64,000 bases of DNA from Parasitella parasitica (lineage: Eukaryota; Mucoromycota; Mucoromycetes; Mucorales; Mucoraceae): NCBI GenBank assembly GCA_025201805.1, contig MU619253.1, forward strand, positions 123,914 to 187,913. The letters are read 5' to 3'. Shown here one piece after another: positions 10,446 through 22,675 of the stretch. A program made the translations under genes and the position numbers. Every line of letters begins with the position of its first letter. The first letter of the stretch is position 1. The notes beneath the pieces were generated by a model. It saw nothing but the letters and a program-made list of their open reading frames with translations. It did no database searches and had not been told where the DNA came from.

Positions 10446-12650
10446 TTAACGAGGGAATATTCGGATTTTCCATTCTTCTTTATCATCAGTTGGCGATGGC
10501 GTTGTGGCCATTACGTTTTGAGCGTCATTTTTTTTGGATGCACCAGCATCATTTATGCTGTGAGACTTACCAATTGCCATATCCTCTACTAAAAATGGGT
10601 TGTTTTCGTCTCTTGCTTTTTGCTCTTCGATTTGAAGCTTCTTTGCTAGTTCAGCATCGCGCTTGATTTGATCGTACTGAGACAAGTACATTTCCAGCGT
10701 ATCGGGGTCGAATCCAAGCTCATCTTCATCATCTTCACTGCTGCTAGCCAAAGCAGCAGAGGCGAAATCCTCTTCTTCATTGAATCGGCTAGACCGACTC
10801 ATAATGGATACCATATCATCAGTAGTGGGGGCCGTAATTATAGTTTTGGAATCAGAATTATCACTGTCACTTGCTTTCCATGCTCTTGTCAGTAGGTCTC
10901 TCCATTCAGACATGATGGTTTCATCCTGCATCATAGCTGACTCTGCGTCAGCATCCATTGTAGTCTCTGGGAACATATATTCATCGGCAGCAGCCTCTGG
11001 TGCCGCTGCTGGCAGCTTCTCCATAGGTAGACACGGGACATTTGCCGGTTCAGAATCTGCGGTTGCGGCAGGCGTAGAGGGAGGTGAGGGGGGTATACCA
11101 TTGTATAATAGACTCCAATAAAAACCCAAGCCAGCAAAGAACAGATATGGCTCGATACTACAAAAGGTAATAGCCAAATAAGCTTCATAGACAATAATCA
11201 TCATTGTAACTAAAAGGAGTGATGTGCAGATCAATAATGCAGCAGGTTTGGCTAGATACAAAAAAAAAAAGAGGCAATTTAGTAAAAAATGTTTCACGAA
11301 TACACAAATATATAATCCTCACCTATCCATGGCTTTGCCATGCGCTGCAATTCGCCTAATAGTTGGATCATGGTGCGGTAGTATCGAGTAGCAACTTTTG
11401 CTGCCGTCTGCATGAATGGTTTTGTAGTGGCATCTTTTGTTGATGCTCCAGCGATATCAATTCTCCTTTGCTGCTGGTCGTCAGCATGGATTTCAAGCGG
11501 TGATTCGATAAAAGTCGAAGCATTTTCGTCGTTTGCGGACGGTTGTGATTCACAAGAAGTGGATGGATTGACAACATGTAAAGGGAGTGGCGGTGGTTGG
11601 GAAAGTGAGGATGGCAATAGCAAAGGCACAGGAGGCACATTTCCGCCACTGCTGTTCATAGTAGACGACTTCTTTTGCCTTGTTGGCGTTAATAACTGCA
11701 TAGTGAATAGGGATTGGAATTCAACCAAGAATTCAATGACGTATTGTGATATTTTGTATTGAACAGGCGTATTATGGTCTGGATGGCGAAGAATACCAGG
11801 GCAAAATACAGCAGACAGGTTTGAAACGTCCATTTTAGTTTCAGAGGCAGTGGTAGCAAACAAACTGAGTGTGTCGAGCAAGTAGAGCAATAAATGCTGA
11901 TGGGAAGACGGCAGACTCTGAACTAGCTTCTGAAATGCTTCTATACGTTGTTCTGTATCTTTGTATGTATTGTTATCTAACAAAATTGCGTGAGTCATTA
12001 TCATCACCTCTTGTCGTACACAGCGTACTAACTCATAACATCGCGGAACTTTTCATAATATTCAAACGGGATTACAGGATCAGGCAGTTTATTCAAGTAT
12101 CTTCTCAAAACACTTGCGGCGTCATGCACAGTGTAACCCTCCCAATTCAGCTCCAATCCATAATTGCTATCGCTTTGATCAAACTGAAGTTCTAGAGCAT
12201 TGACTCGTTTAAAGTTACCAGAGACACGAAAAATACCTTCAACCTCCAAGCCTATATTTGTGATAAATTTAGGACGCAATAATATGAGGCAGAGTAAACG
12301 ATTCAATATACGCACCATTCTTTTTGAGGTATGAGCCACATTTTGCAACGACAATAGGAACTGCTCCTGCTTTTGTATGCTTAATGCCATCGTCGTCGAC
12401 ATAGCCAACTGTAGTCTTTGCGTACTTGATAGACATTTCAAGTGGTATACCAAATACACCGCCTATAATGTACAACAATTAATTGGATGTATGCGCCCTT
12501 TGCTTTCTATATACCTTTTGGTGTTGTATCTAAAACAACCTTTCGACTGGCAGCACTATTGGGGACGGTAACTCTTTTCAACCAGCCACGAAAGGACCTT
12601 CGCTTGGTTAAAGTAGCTGTAGGATTGCTATTGGAGCGCTTCATTGACAT
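10446..12650 (-). CDS. Sac7/Bag7-type RhoGAP with C-terminal membrane hairpin
   Basis: Five exons (12650-12515, 12462-12316, 12251-12033, 11976-11323, 11251-10446) encode 653 residues. Residues 47 to about 245 form a RhoGAP domain: [37 protein letters not shown] with the likely arginine finger R103, [20 protein letters not shown] and [13 protein letters not shown]. This matches the Sac7/Bag7 group, which stimulates GTP hydrolysis by Rho1. A Ser/Pro-rich linker follows. Exon 5 then opens with two hydrophobic segments (about 388-408 and 412-434) and an acidic Ser/Asp-rich tail. The GAP domain and tail should lie on the same side of a membrane if the two segments form a hairpin. Yeast Sac7 has no such anchor that I know of. 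The GAP assignment is firm; membrane anchoring is inferred. Confidence 0.92.
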
Positions 12651-14011
12651 CGTATTTGCATTTAATAAATAATGAAGAAGAAAAGAAAAGAGAATAAACT
12701 AATAGACCAAATCAATGCTCTTAAATACGAAAGTGGGTTTACATTATCCTCTAGTGTAACTAAATTACGTCAAAACCCTTTTCAAGGAAAGTTGCCTAAC
12801 CTTAAACCATATTAACTCGCTTTCATGCTAATACGGTATTATGCTAGCAGATCGACTTTTTTTTTATACTAAGCATTAAGGAACAGCAGATTTTGATTTG
12901 CTATGATATCATGGCTTCTTGGTTTTATATGTAAAGACTCGCTGGAAAACCTCACAATATTGGAAGATGTCTATTGTACCTGGAGAATAAACTGCTTACC
13001 ATAGTATTACAACAATAGGACGAAGCATTTGATCTAATATAAACGCGCTACTTCTACATGTGGCGTTAATGCTCCTAAATTCAGTTTCAATCTTAGTGGT
13101 GTAAGCTTTTGGATTTTGTAAGTACATGTATATACTGTTTGGAGATGATGAATATGCGAAGCCCTGTTACCTCATTGTCTTCTATATGTTGTCATTTAGT
13201 TTGCGTCTTTCGTCAATCAACTAGAAACGAAACACAATCTGAAGGCCAAAAAAAACAAGTTTCCGTTGTAAAATACTCTCACTATATGTTACTGTTAACT
13301 GGGCAATCTGCAATTTTAATTTTGCATGCTATCATAGAAGCAGTGTTTATTGGATCTGGAATGCGTTTTTTAAAGACTTTACCTTGATTAAGTTACCCAG
13401 CAATTTAAACATAACGTATTTTTTTATTTCTTTTTGGTTTAATGTACTTTTGCAGAACTGGAGGATTTTGCTAAAAACAAAATCTTTATGATGCAGCAAT
13501 GTTAATATTATATATCATCAAACCACGATTCAAAGATAGAGGGATCAAATTAATAGAAATATTAAATCAATCATAGAATGATGGGATATGCAATAAAGAA
13601 TTTTATGAAAGAAAAAACTTTTTTTTTATTACATAAACAGTAAGCCGAAATAAATACACAATGGACCTGGCTGCGTGTTCTAATGTATAACATATTAGTA
13701 TTTCATACAAAAAACAATAAAACGAGAAAAGATGAAAATGGTTTTTTATCAGTTAGCAAATCAGATGTGTTTGAATCATTGATTCTCTCTTCCAGTTGTT
13801 AAAGACAACGGCAATTCATCCTTCAAAACCTTTCATCTTTTTTTTTTAAAAAAAAAAGATACATTTAATGCTTACCATTTCAAATTTTTTTTTTTTTTTT
13901 GGTGATAAAGATGAATGAAAGATTAGAAAATTTTTCATCGTTTTATTATGTGTAAAGGAGTCAAATTAATGGTCACGTAACATTACATATTGATACTGGT
14001 ACACAAGTGTT
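12651..14011. other. Long intergenic region, no supported gene
   Basis: 1.36 kb between the RhoGAP start and the UMP kinase end. An open frame on plus (13109-13387, 92 codons) has no recognised motif, no good start context and no splice partners. Poly-A and poly-T runs occur near 13840-13900. I see nothing else. Confidence 0.45.
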
Positions 14012-14792
<781 letters not shown>

Positions 14793-15478
14793 GGCTTAAA
14801 CTTATAGTTTTAACAAGTTAAAACAAGAAAATCAAAAGAGTATCACCCTTTTTTTTTTTATGAAGGCTGCGTCTCAAATAGGTGTGCTGTTCCTTGTTGA
14901 ACCTTCAAGACGAATAGACAATCATAACATGATATCTCGTTACACTTAATAAGGTCATTTATTTATCTTTTTTGCTGAAACATCCCATAAGACATTTTGT
15001 GTTGACAAATGAAACGCCAAAAACAACAAGCCAAGGCCACAAAATGAGAGGGAAACTCGCAGTACATGTATTCTGCATACAGCAAATTAAAAATAAGGAT
15101 GATCCTTCCAATAAAAAGTGCTTTATATGCAATGGCATCTGTGAAGACACTTTTTTTGAAATAGTCAGAAGATAGAGCCCTGCCTGACTTGGTGATTAAG
15201 TGCCCCAAAAACGTTTTTAACCAAATCAATCGTGCATTTGATTGCTGCATCTGTCATTTTTATGTTGATGTTTGCTCAGCATACATCATAAGAATACTAT
15301 TGATTATCTTGGTATAATTTTCAGGTACAACAGCATCGTTTACAATTGATAATTCAAAATGTTATAATAATTTATTTATATATGTCATGTATTTAATGAA
15401 ATATACAAAAGGGATAAATAATGCGATGGTTTGTATATATATAGTACATAGAGAAAGTTTAAAAGAAGGGACACAAGA
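14793..15478. other. Intergenic region with an uncertain short membrane-like ORF
   Basis: A minus-strand open frame at 14963-15250 (95 codons) contains hydrophobic stretches (KALFIGRIILIFNLLYAEY and VALACCFWRFI). It has no recognised family, and a second frame from the same region gives a different short peptide. I do not call it a gene. The remainder is AT-rich 3' and 5' flank. Confidence 0.35.
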
Positions 15479-15824
15479 TTAACGGAAATAACCACCAAAG
15501 TACAATTGGTTTGAAGGCAAAATGTAATCATTGGGGTTTCTGTTACTATGAAAACATTTAATAATTACGCTCCTGATCTTGTTATAAAATAAGTACTTAC
15601 TGGTTAACCATTGTTTGGTATACATTTGGATTAGCAACACTAGAATTAACAAGCTGCTGATTCACATATTGTTGATGCGAATACTGAGGAATATACCACT
15701 GTTGGTATTGCTGCGGGAGAGGAACCCATTGACCATTAGCGAGACGCACATAGGGAATAGCAATTCGCTTGCCATTGTTAGTAGTATAAAGGTATTGGAC
15801 TTCAGCACTGTATTGAGTACCCAT
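15479..15824 (-). CDS. Small Gln/Tyr-rich protein of unknown function
   Basis: Two exons (15824-15601, 15545-15479) encode 96 residues: M-G-T-Q-Y-S-A-E-V at the start, then YVRLANGQWVPLPQQYQQW, repeats of YxHQQY/VNQQ, and an ending DYILPSNQLYFGGYFR. Splicing with a perfect GTAAGT donor keeps the frame and doubles the conserved-looking Asn/Tyr content. There is no signal peptide or membrane segment. A TATA box lies 69-77 bases upstream of the ATG. The composition suggests a low-complexity, perhaps self-associating protein. I do not recognise a family. Coding status is supported by the clean splice, the promoter and the absence of competing frames. Confidence 0.65.
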
Positions 15825-15892
15825 AGTAAAGCGTTGATTTGTTATTTTGGATTTAAAATGATGAAAAGAAAGAAGGACAAGGATGAGTAGGA

Positions 15893-15901
15893 TTTTTTAT
15901 A
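15893..15901 (-). promoter_or_regulatory. TATA box of the small Gln/Tyr-rich gene
   Basis: TATAAAAAA on the minus strand, 69-77 bases upstream of the ATG at 15824, matching the spacing seen for other small genes here. Confidence 0.5.
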
Positions 15902-16027
15902 GAGGTTTGAAGGTGATGTCAAACTTAAAGGAGAAATGTCATGTCGAATGGCATGTACATCTCACAGCAACAAAGAATTTGAAGGTTTTACAACCATGTG
16001 AGGCAATTTTTTATTTCCTTTATTAAT

Positions 16028-17379
16028 CTACAATCTAGCTTGTAACCAATTGCTTATATCTTTAGCAATATGGTCATTTTCAGAGCCAATAAGTCCGGGT
16101 ACTTCTGTGTTTATCTTTGCTATTGCTTCCTCCGCAGAAGAGTGGGAATAAGGCAGGCCCTCTAACGCAACAGAAATAGCTGCAGCAATGGTTGGCTCAT
16201 GCAGCAGATTGTTATTGGTGGAGATGTCTGCCCTAATTATTTTTCCATGTCTGGAGATGATATGGGATTTCTAGCGGGTTACGTATAAGCATCTTTATCA
16301 AAACAATGTATTCACAACTCTCTACTTACCACATGTCCCCACTCAAAGTCAGTCTCCATTGTATTTGTAAATTCTGGTGTTTGTCCATAGATCCAATCCC
16401 AGGTCTTGAGCTCCTGTCTCGTTTCTTTTACTTTATTTGGGAGATCAGTTCTCTGATCGAATTTAATTGGCTGTGTTGGCCCCTTTTAGTATATCGTATG
16501 TGCCTTTGTTGCAACAAAAAAGTGTTGCACAACCCATTTACCTCCACCGCCATGCCGTCATTGTATGCATCTACAAATTCAGCCAGAACTGATTCGCAAA
16601 ATTGCTGATGATCTACTGTAAAAGAGTAGTCCCTGAGGTTGGTTACTGGAGAGGGGACCGATTCAACACCCTTCGAGACAATCCCATTCTATAAATAATG
16701 TTATACATGCAGCTACACACACTTTTTTTCGTCAGCTAATTACGTTATTCATTCTTTTTTTAGATAAACATCCTTTCAGCATCTCAATTTCTGCGTCAAT
16801 TAGCATGGTACCATGATGATAGGCTCTAGAACTTGTAATTTTGTAGGCACTTCCCGACACCTTGTGGTTATCTACTACAATATCATGGCGTTCGTTCATT
16901 TTTGCTGGAATATCGAGTTGATTTAATGCTCTTGCCACAAGCTGCGCATTGGCTTTCCTTGAAAATGCTTCACGAGGCATAAAAATCGTGTAAATTGAGT
17001 TGCCCATATCCTACATAGACTTAATGGCAATTCATGCAATCAAAAATGAGGGTCTTACATGATACACTGCTCCTCCTCCAGACCTTCTACGCACAAGCGG
17101 TATGTTGTTTTCTCTCATAAATTGCAAATTGCATTCCTGAAAGGGGTTTTGGTTCCTACCTACCACTACACATGGCTTGTTTCTCCATAAATAGAGCACA
17201 TAACGATCAGGCCTTGTTTCTCGTAACAGGTATTCTTCAATAGCCAGATTTGTGTAAGCATCGTTAATGGTTGAGATGTAACAATCGACTTTATTATATC
17301 TAAGCTTTGACGTGGAAAACAGTCTTGATGAAGTTTTTGTCAACAACGCAGGTTTATAAAACAACAATCGAAATGTCAT
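16028..17379 (-). CDS. Lipoate-protein ligase A family (mitochondrial)
   Basis: Five exons (17379-17059, 17010-16744, 16688-16542, 16482-16330, 16270-16028) encode 376 residues. The signature RRRSGGGAVYHD is split across the first junction. LYLWRNKPCVVVGRNQNP lies before it, and GSAYKI plus YHHGTMLID form the lipoyl-AMP pocket. The C-terminal third is the accessory domain of LplA-type ligases. It attaches lipoate to E2 and H-protein lysines; the fungal relative is Aim22/Lip3-like, and I leave the symbol blank because these paralogues differ in substrate. The first 30 residues are Arg/Lys/Ser-rich without acidic residues, fitting a mitochondrial presequence. Its start codon lies 97 bases downstream of the Tad3 stop codon on the same strand. 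Confidence 0.93.
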
Positions 17380-17476
17380 GCCGCAAAACCAACAAAGTGG
17401 AGGGGAAAAAAAAACATATTAATGATATTTCGCTGTAGATATTAAGACTCTCTTTTTTTTTATTTTTAATCCGGGA

Positions 17477-18679
17477 TTATAATTCTTGATCTACAAGGGA
17501 AGCTTCTAATGAGAATGCTGCATCTTTCAATACATGTTTAAACACCCTGTAATGGTGGTTTAGGCTAGCGTGTGCATGGATTTTGTAATTTGTTCCAAGA
17601 GAGCCGGTTTTTGAGGGTATACTGTAAAATACTCGAGACACACGGGAATGAACAAGGGCCATTGCACACCTATCAATCAATGAATAATCTGTCACCAAGA
17701 CAATCATGAAAAAGTATCTTACATTGCACATGGTTCATGCGTTATATAAATATCATATCCTGTACAAAGATAAACTGTCTTTTTTGTTGACTCAGCATCA
17801 TCCGCTGTCATCTGATTTACTGTTCTTTTCATTCGCCCATTCCCACCATACAATTTGCTCTCATTGTGTGCCACATGATTGATGCTATTCATTACTGCGT
17901 GATGAAGTGGATGCTCGGTTCTAGTATCGCCCTTTTCAGCTATTATTTTGTTAGTATTCGGATCTACTATCCGACAAACGACCGTAGCCCTCTCATTTGC
18001 CAAGATGGCTTGCATGTGGCTGTGAATTATGTCAATGTCCTGCTGTGTGAACTTGGGATCTAATCGAGTATCCTCTCTGAATGACATTGGCCACAAATGA
18101 TTCCAAGCTTCAAACTGTTGTCTATTAAGTGGCGCATGTCTAGATACAGAAACAATACTAATTTTACAGTTTTCAAATTGATGTTCTTTCAATATTTGCT
18201 CCAGTGTCTGCTGCTGTAAGTTTTCTTTTAAGCACATTATAACTTCCAATTTAAACCCTATTGATTTCGTAAGCAATTTTTGGTCAAGCAAAAAAAAAAA
18301 AAGAGCTTTACCTGGCTCTGTATCTGGCTTGCTTATACGTCTAATCTTTTTGCAATGCTCCAGGCCTTCTACTGGTGGCAGTTTGGTTTGTGCTAATCTA
18401 CGAATCGGTGCGTCAGATAAGTCAGTTTTATTTGTACGTGATTTACATACTTCAAAATAATATTGGTTTGTTTTGGTTCCACCTGTACTGTATAAACTTC
18501 GGTAGTCTCTAGTTGGCGTTCGTATTCGTCTGCTAAAACTTCTTCAAATGGCCATTTTTCACGGGGAATGAATGCGTCTAGCTGCTTCTTGGCTTCAATT
18601 GTTGATTAAGTCGTATATATCTCGCTTGATAAACTTTATTGATTTTACCTTGCTTTGATCTATTAGCTGGTGTATCCAT
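17477..18679 (-). CDS. TAD3: tRNA adenosine deaminase non-catalytic subunit (ADAT3/Tad3)
   Basis: Five exons (18679-18649, 18592-18451, 18397-18312, 18257-17723, 17669-17477) encode 328 residues. The deaminase zinc motif is HHAVM (about 205-209), where catalytic Glu is replaced by Val, the hallmark of Tad3. The second half of the site is EPCAMCAMALVHSRV, formed exactly at the last splice junction. YLCTGYDIYITHEP precedes it and a LNHHYRVF block follows. Tad3 pairs with Tad2 to convert A34 to inosine in tRNA anticodons and is essential in yeast. The N-terminal domain (exons 1-4) is the long RNA-binding extension typical of the family. The small 31-nt first exon was placed by its ATG and a GTAAAA donor. 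Confidence 0.93.
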
Positions 18680-19581
18680 TATAAGAAGAAAATGCAGCAA
18701 TGTGGTTCTTCTTAAGCAAAAACTGAAGAGCTCTCATTTGTGGCTTGTTGCTTTTGCCGCACTTTTCTGCTTGGGATACTTGATTGTAAAGACAAGCAAA
18801 TACAATGCCAGATTATCTATAATTTCTATGACTAGGTGTTTGGTAATATATTGAGTGTTGATGACACAAATTAAGCGTCAATCATAGTCAAGTAACCATT
18901 TTTTCAACATAGCGATATGTTGATTTATAGTCGTTTTATTACTTGACGTTTCACTGTTTTTGCATTGAACTTCCACTCTTCATATTTGAGCCTAAGTACA
19001 ACAACCGTTTCAAGTAATAAATACGACTTACTCCTTGATCATATTATGTAAATCACCTTGGAAAATTAAGATGCTAACTATTTCAAGAATTACTTAAAAC
19101 ATACACACTTTCCTACAGTATTGAACCATTTTCTTATAATTAAAATAGTGTTTGGAAGCACCGTTAAGATCAAGTTTGTTTTACATTTTTACAACCAAAA
19201 TTAAATTCATCAATTCATAAGATATTTTCAAACTAGAACGATCCCTGGCTAAACATGTCAAACACAATTTGTTTATATTTTACACAATGAAAGACATAAT
19301 TGATTAAAGAAGAGATTACAGATGTTGATTATGGTCGAATTGTAAAAGTTTGGGAGTGCGCATCCTTACTAAGTTTGTTATCAGAAAAACTATAGTCAAA
19401 GGTATTTTAGATCCATACCTTGAAGCTGAGTTTCTCCTCATGCTAAGAACTTAACTTCGAGTCTCGAAAAACATTCATGGCTGCCACGCTTATTGGCTGT
19501 TTGGAATGTTAGTGAGATTTTTCAGGATTAATTTTCTTGCTGCTTCATTTTTTTTACCTGCTTTTACACAAACTTGCAATC
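18680..19581. other. Divergent intergenic region between Tad3 and FAM32A
   Basis: About 900 bases with promoters for both flanking genes. It is AT-rich, with short hydrophobic-looking open frames (for example 18639-18854 plus) that overlap the Tad3 5' end and are discounted. No motif was recognised. Confidence 0.45.
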
Positions 19582-20038
19582 ATGTCTTCGGCGTACGACC
19601 ACGTCAAGAAGGGATCGCTCAAGTTCAAAGGTGGCAATTCTACATCAATCAAGTAAGTTACAGAAACACATATATTCAATACGGGATGTTTAATTTTATT
19701 TTATTTTTGTTTTCTTAAAGAAAAAAGAAAAAACCTTCTAAATCCAAAGAAAAGGTGGAACGAGCTTTGCGTGAAGAGCAAAGCAAACTAAAACAAGTGT
19801 ATCAAGATGTTGAAAAGACAGAATCTGAACGCAAGTTTGAAGAGATTAAACGTCAAAGGGTAGGTAGTTTACTGTTTTCTTAACATGGGACTCAATGCTT
19901 GAATTTTCTTTATTCTAGCAAATGGAAAGAGTGTCTAAAGCAGCTACCAAATCGCATAAAGATCGAGTGCAAGAATTTAATCAAAAACTGGAACAATTAA
20001 GCGAACATCACGATATTCCTAAAGTTGGCCCAGGCTAA
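19582..20038 (+). CDS. FAM32A-like protein
   Basis: Three exons (19582-19652, 19721-19859, 19919-20038) encode 109 residues, the size of FAM32A. It starts MSSAYDHVKKGSLKFKG, has a Lys-rich middle, and ends with the family block QMERVSKAATKSHKDRVQEF followed by EHHDIPKVGPG. Human FAM32A is found in late spliceosomes near the 5' exon and promotes exon ligation, so a nuclear splicing role is likely. This is known from the family, not shown by the sequence. The stop codon is only 46 bases from the stop codon of the convergent CAF-1 gene, so the two transcripts must overlap or use very short 3' ends. Confidence 0.92.
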
Positions 20039-20084
20039 TAACGATTACAATAAAGCTTTTATTATTTTTTTAAACAATAAAAAG

Positions 20085-22461
20085 TTATTGCCTCGTTGGA
20101 TGAGAAGGTTCTTTCACATACCACGAAAGTTTCTACCGGTAAATCAGTTTAGCAAGATGGTTCCAACAATTACAACAACAACAAAAAAGAAACTTACAGT
20201 GTTTGTGCCTCTTTTCTCTTTAACTGCGATGTTCTTGATTTTTGCTGCCAGTAATCGTTTGGATACGTCCTTTAATACGGAGTTTGCCTTGGCTTCATTG
20301 ATCAAGTCGGGAATGTTTTCAGATGATTTTTCATTGATAACCTTTATCAGGGCAATTGAATACACACATGCTGACTATAGATAAATTACAAGTGTACTTA
20401 CGCTGATCAATGCATTTGTATGTTCGTCTGTAAATTCAATCTTGTGCGGCGTTGAAGCGGGTGAAGCGGTATTATTGTTTGGCGAGCAAGAAACGGGTTC
20501 TTTATAAAATGGATTAAATCCTTCTCTTGGTACATCTACCATAAACTGCGTCTCAAAAGGCCGCATTGCCTCGTCTTCCATTGCTGCTTCTCCTTCAAAA
20601 AAAGGACCAAGAACAATTTTGCGAAAAGCAATGCGTTTGGATGAATTTTGTAAATCTGAAGGTTTACTCAGTTTTTGTTGCCTATCTCCTTCTTCCACGC
20701 CCTCATTATCCGAAAGATACCCTTCTGGTACAAGCCAGCCAGCCTAAAGGGAAAAATGTACTAAGAAATATGATTAATAGACAGCCAAACTTACTTACAT
20801 CCTCTGGATCTATCATGTCTGTATTAGGATCATCGTCATCTTCATCACCACTATGAATATCTTCGCCCTCCCCCTCAGGTTCCCATTCAGCTTCACTATC
20901 TATATCGTAATCGAATTTGTCTATGTCCTGAGCAAACGGTCTTCTACTATTCACAATACAACTTTGCTTGGTGAATGTGCCATAGTACGCAGGTCTGACA
21001 TTTTCAGCAAATTGCAATAATTTCATTCGTAAAATCATGCGTACACTGGGTACATGCAATATATCAGATGCTCCTGGTAATAATAAAGTTCGCACATCTA
21101 CATGCGTAGAAACACCTCTCTTTTGCTTTGATTCAGGTGAGATTTCAGATATTAAATTTTGAATAGATACAGTAGATGGGTTGTTGATAGCGTTTTTAAA
21201 TTGACTATAACTGGTGATAGTGTTGTTATTTGATGACTGAGCTGAAAAAGTGTCTATTATGTGAACATGGTCTTTGATGTAAAAAGCTGGGAATAGAGTA
21301 GGTTTTACGGGCTCTATGATTTTTTGTTCTACGTGATGAGGGGAAGCGTCTTGTATGGGTGTAGTCTTTTGAAATAAAGATGTCAATCTTAGTTGGGATT
21401 GTTCCTTTTTGCGCTTTTCTTCTTCACGCTTCTTCTTTTCTTCAGTGCGAATTCGTTTTTCCTCTTCCTTTTGCTTCTTCTTTTCCTCTTCCTTTTGCTT
21501 CTTTTCTTCCTCTCGTTGCCTCTTTTCTTCCTTCTTTTTCTTTTCTTCTTCTTTTTTCAGTCGTTTTTCTTCTTTATCTTGCTCTGTTTCCACCTGCTTG
21601 GATCGAGTCGCATCTTCCCTATCTTCTTTGTATATGGATCTGTTGCGATGTTTGGTATTTACAATAATTGATCTCTCATTAGATGGCAAATTTTGAATGT
21701 AATTGGAAACTTTTTCGGTCATATCGTGTCTATGTTTTCTTCTTTCCTTTACCGTCTGTTGCATATCAATCGGCAGTGTTGAAATATCGTTGACTTCCCA
21801 TCTATGGATGCTCAAATGCCAAGGTATATTCGCCATTGAATGTTCGGTAGAGTCAAAAACTTGTTGGCTTAGACCATAAGAACATCTTTGAGCTGTCTGT
21901 CTAATGATCTTTTCAATTGCAACATCGTATTTATGAGCCACTAATTAAATATGAGTGCAACTGAACATCTTTATCGCGGTTACATACTTTTTTCATTTCT
22001 TAAAAATGGGGACAATATGTCATTAATACGAGCTGTAAGAACTGTGAACGGCTCCTCACTATCTTGTGTAAGTGCTGCAATCAAATCCATGTATACTGGT
22101 GATATCTCGACTGTCTGCTGAAACATTTCAGCTGTTCCCTCTGTATGTGCTCTTAACTGTCTAAATAACATAATTTCTATAAAGTGGGTAGATAAGCTTC
22201 TTTTTCTCATGGTACTTTTACTCGAGCTCTTACTCTCTGCCACAGCATAATGGTTCTCAGCTCGAAGTTTTGGTTCTATAAAATACAATTTTCCATCTTT
22301 TATGTATTCGCAATGAGGAGTGTTATTGTCAGGCACTTGTACTGATGATGTGGATGAGTCGATTAAATCCAAGCCATGTCTGTTTGCGTTGTTCACTTAC
22401 ATGTCTCCATTTTTACTGAAATATGTTTGACTGATGTTGGTTCTTTATCCAACAAATCCAT
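20085..22461 (-). CDS. Chromatin assembly factor 1 large subunit (CHAF1A/Rlf2-like)
   Basis: Six exons (22461-22401, 22341-21988, 21940-20799, 20743-20402, 20341-20198, 20132-20085) encode 696 residues. The centre is a long Lys/Glu/Arg-rich KER helix (coded at 21600-21400). Then come LLQFAENVRPAYYGTF and an acidic region with EAEWEPEGEGED and SGDEDDDD. AGWLVPEGYLSDNEG follows, as in CAF-1 p150/Cac1. The last two exons supply a helical segment and SWYVKEPSHP, consistent with the C-terminal winged-helix domain that binds DNA. CAF-1 deposits H3-H4 during DNA replication together with PCNA. Several tempting read-throughs (after 20798 and 20197) are introns. The gene is divergent from the STRIP homologue. 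Confidence 0.93.
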
Positions 22462-22675
22462 GCTAATTGTTGAAAAAAATATCAAAAATTGAAATTGAAA
22501 AACAAATTGGAATCCTTAATCGCGATGCGCGCCTAAATGCACATGAACTGGTCGAAGTTCTTTGATCCTTGAGTGTGGTATCACCACCAGTCACCTATGA
22601 AGTGAAAGAAGCTACTGCTGTTGATGTTTGATTTTTCCTTTACATTTTTCCTTACCATAAACACCCTCATTAACC
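22462..22675. promoter_or_regulatory. 214-bp divergent promoter between CAF-1 and STRIP/Far11
   Basis: Only 214 bases separate the two start codons, so both transcripts start from this segment. It is richer in GC than most intergenic DNA here (for example GCGATGCGCGCC near 22522) and shows no TATA box in either direction, in keeping with housekeeping genes. Confidence 0.6.

Noticed and set aside
13109-13387. 92-codon plus-strand frame
   Set aside because: No motif, no splice partners and a poor start context in an AT-rich spacer.
14963-15250. 95-codon hydrophobic minus-strand frame
   Set aside because: AT-rich sequence readily gives hydrophobic frames. No motif or paralogue supports it.
21380-21696. 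Three plus-strand Phe/Leu/Ser-rich frames of about 95 codons
   Set aside because: Antisense of the Lys/Glu-rich KER segment of CAF-1; translation of GAA/AAG repeats on the other strand gives TTC/CTT codons.
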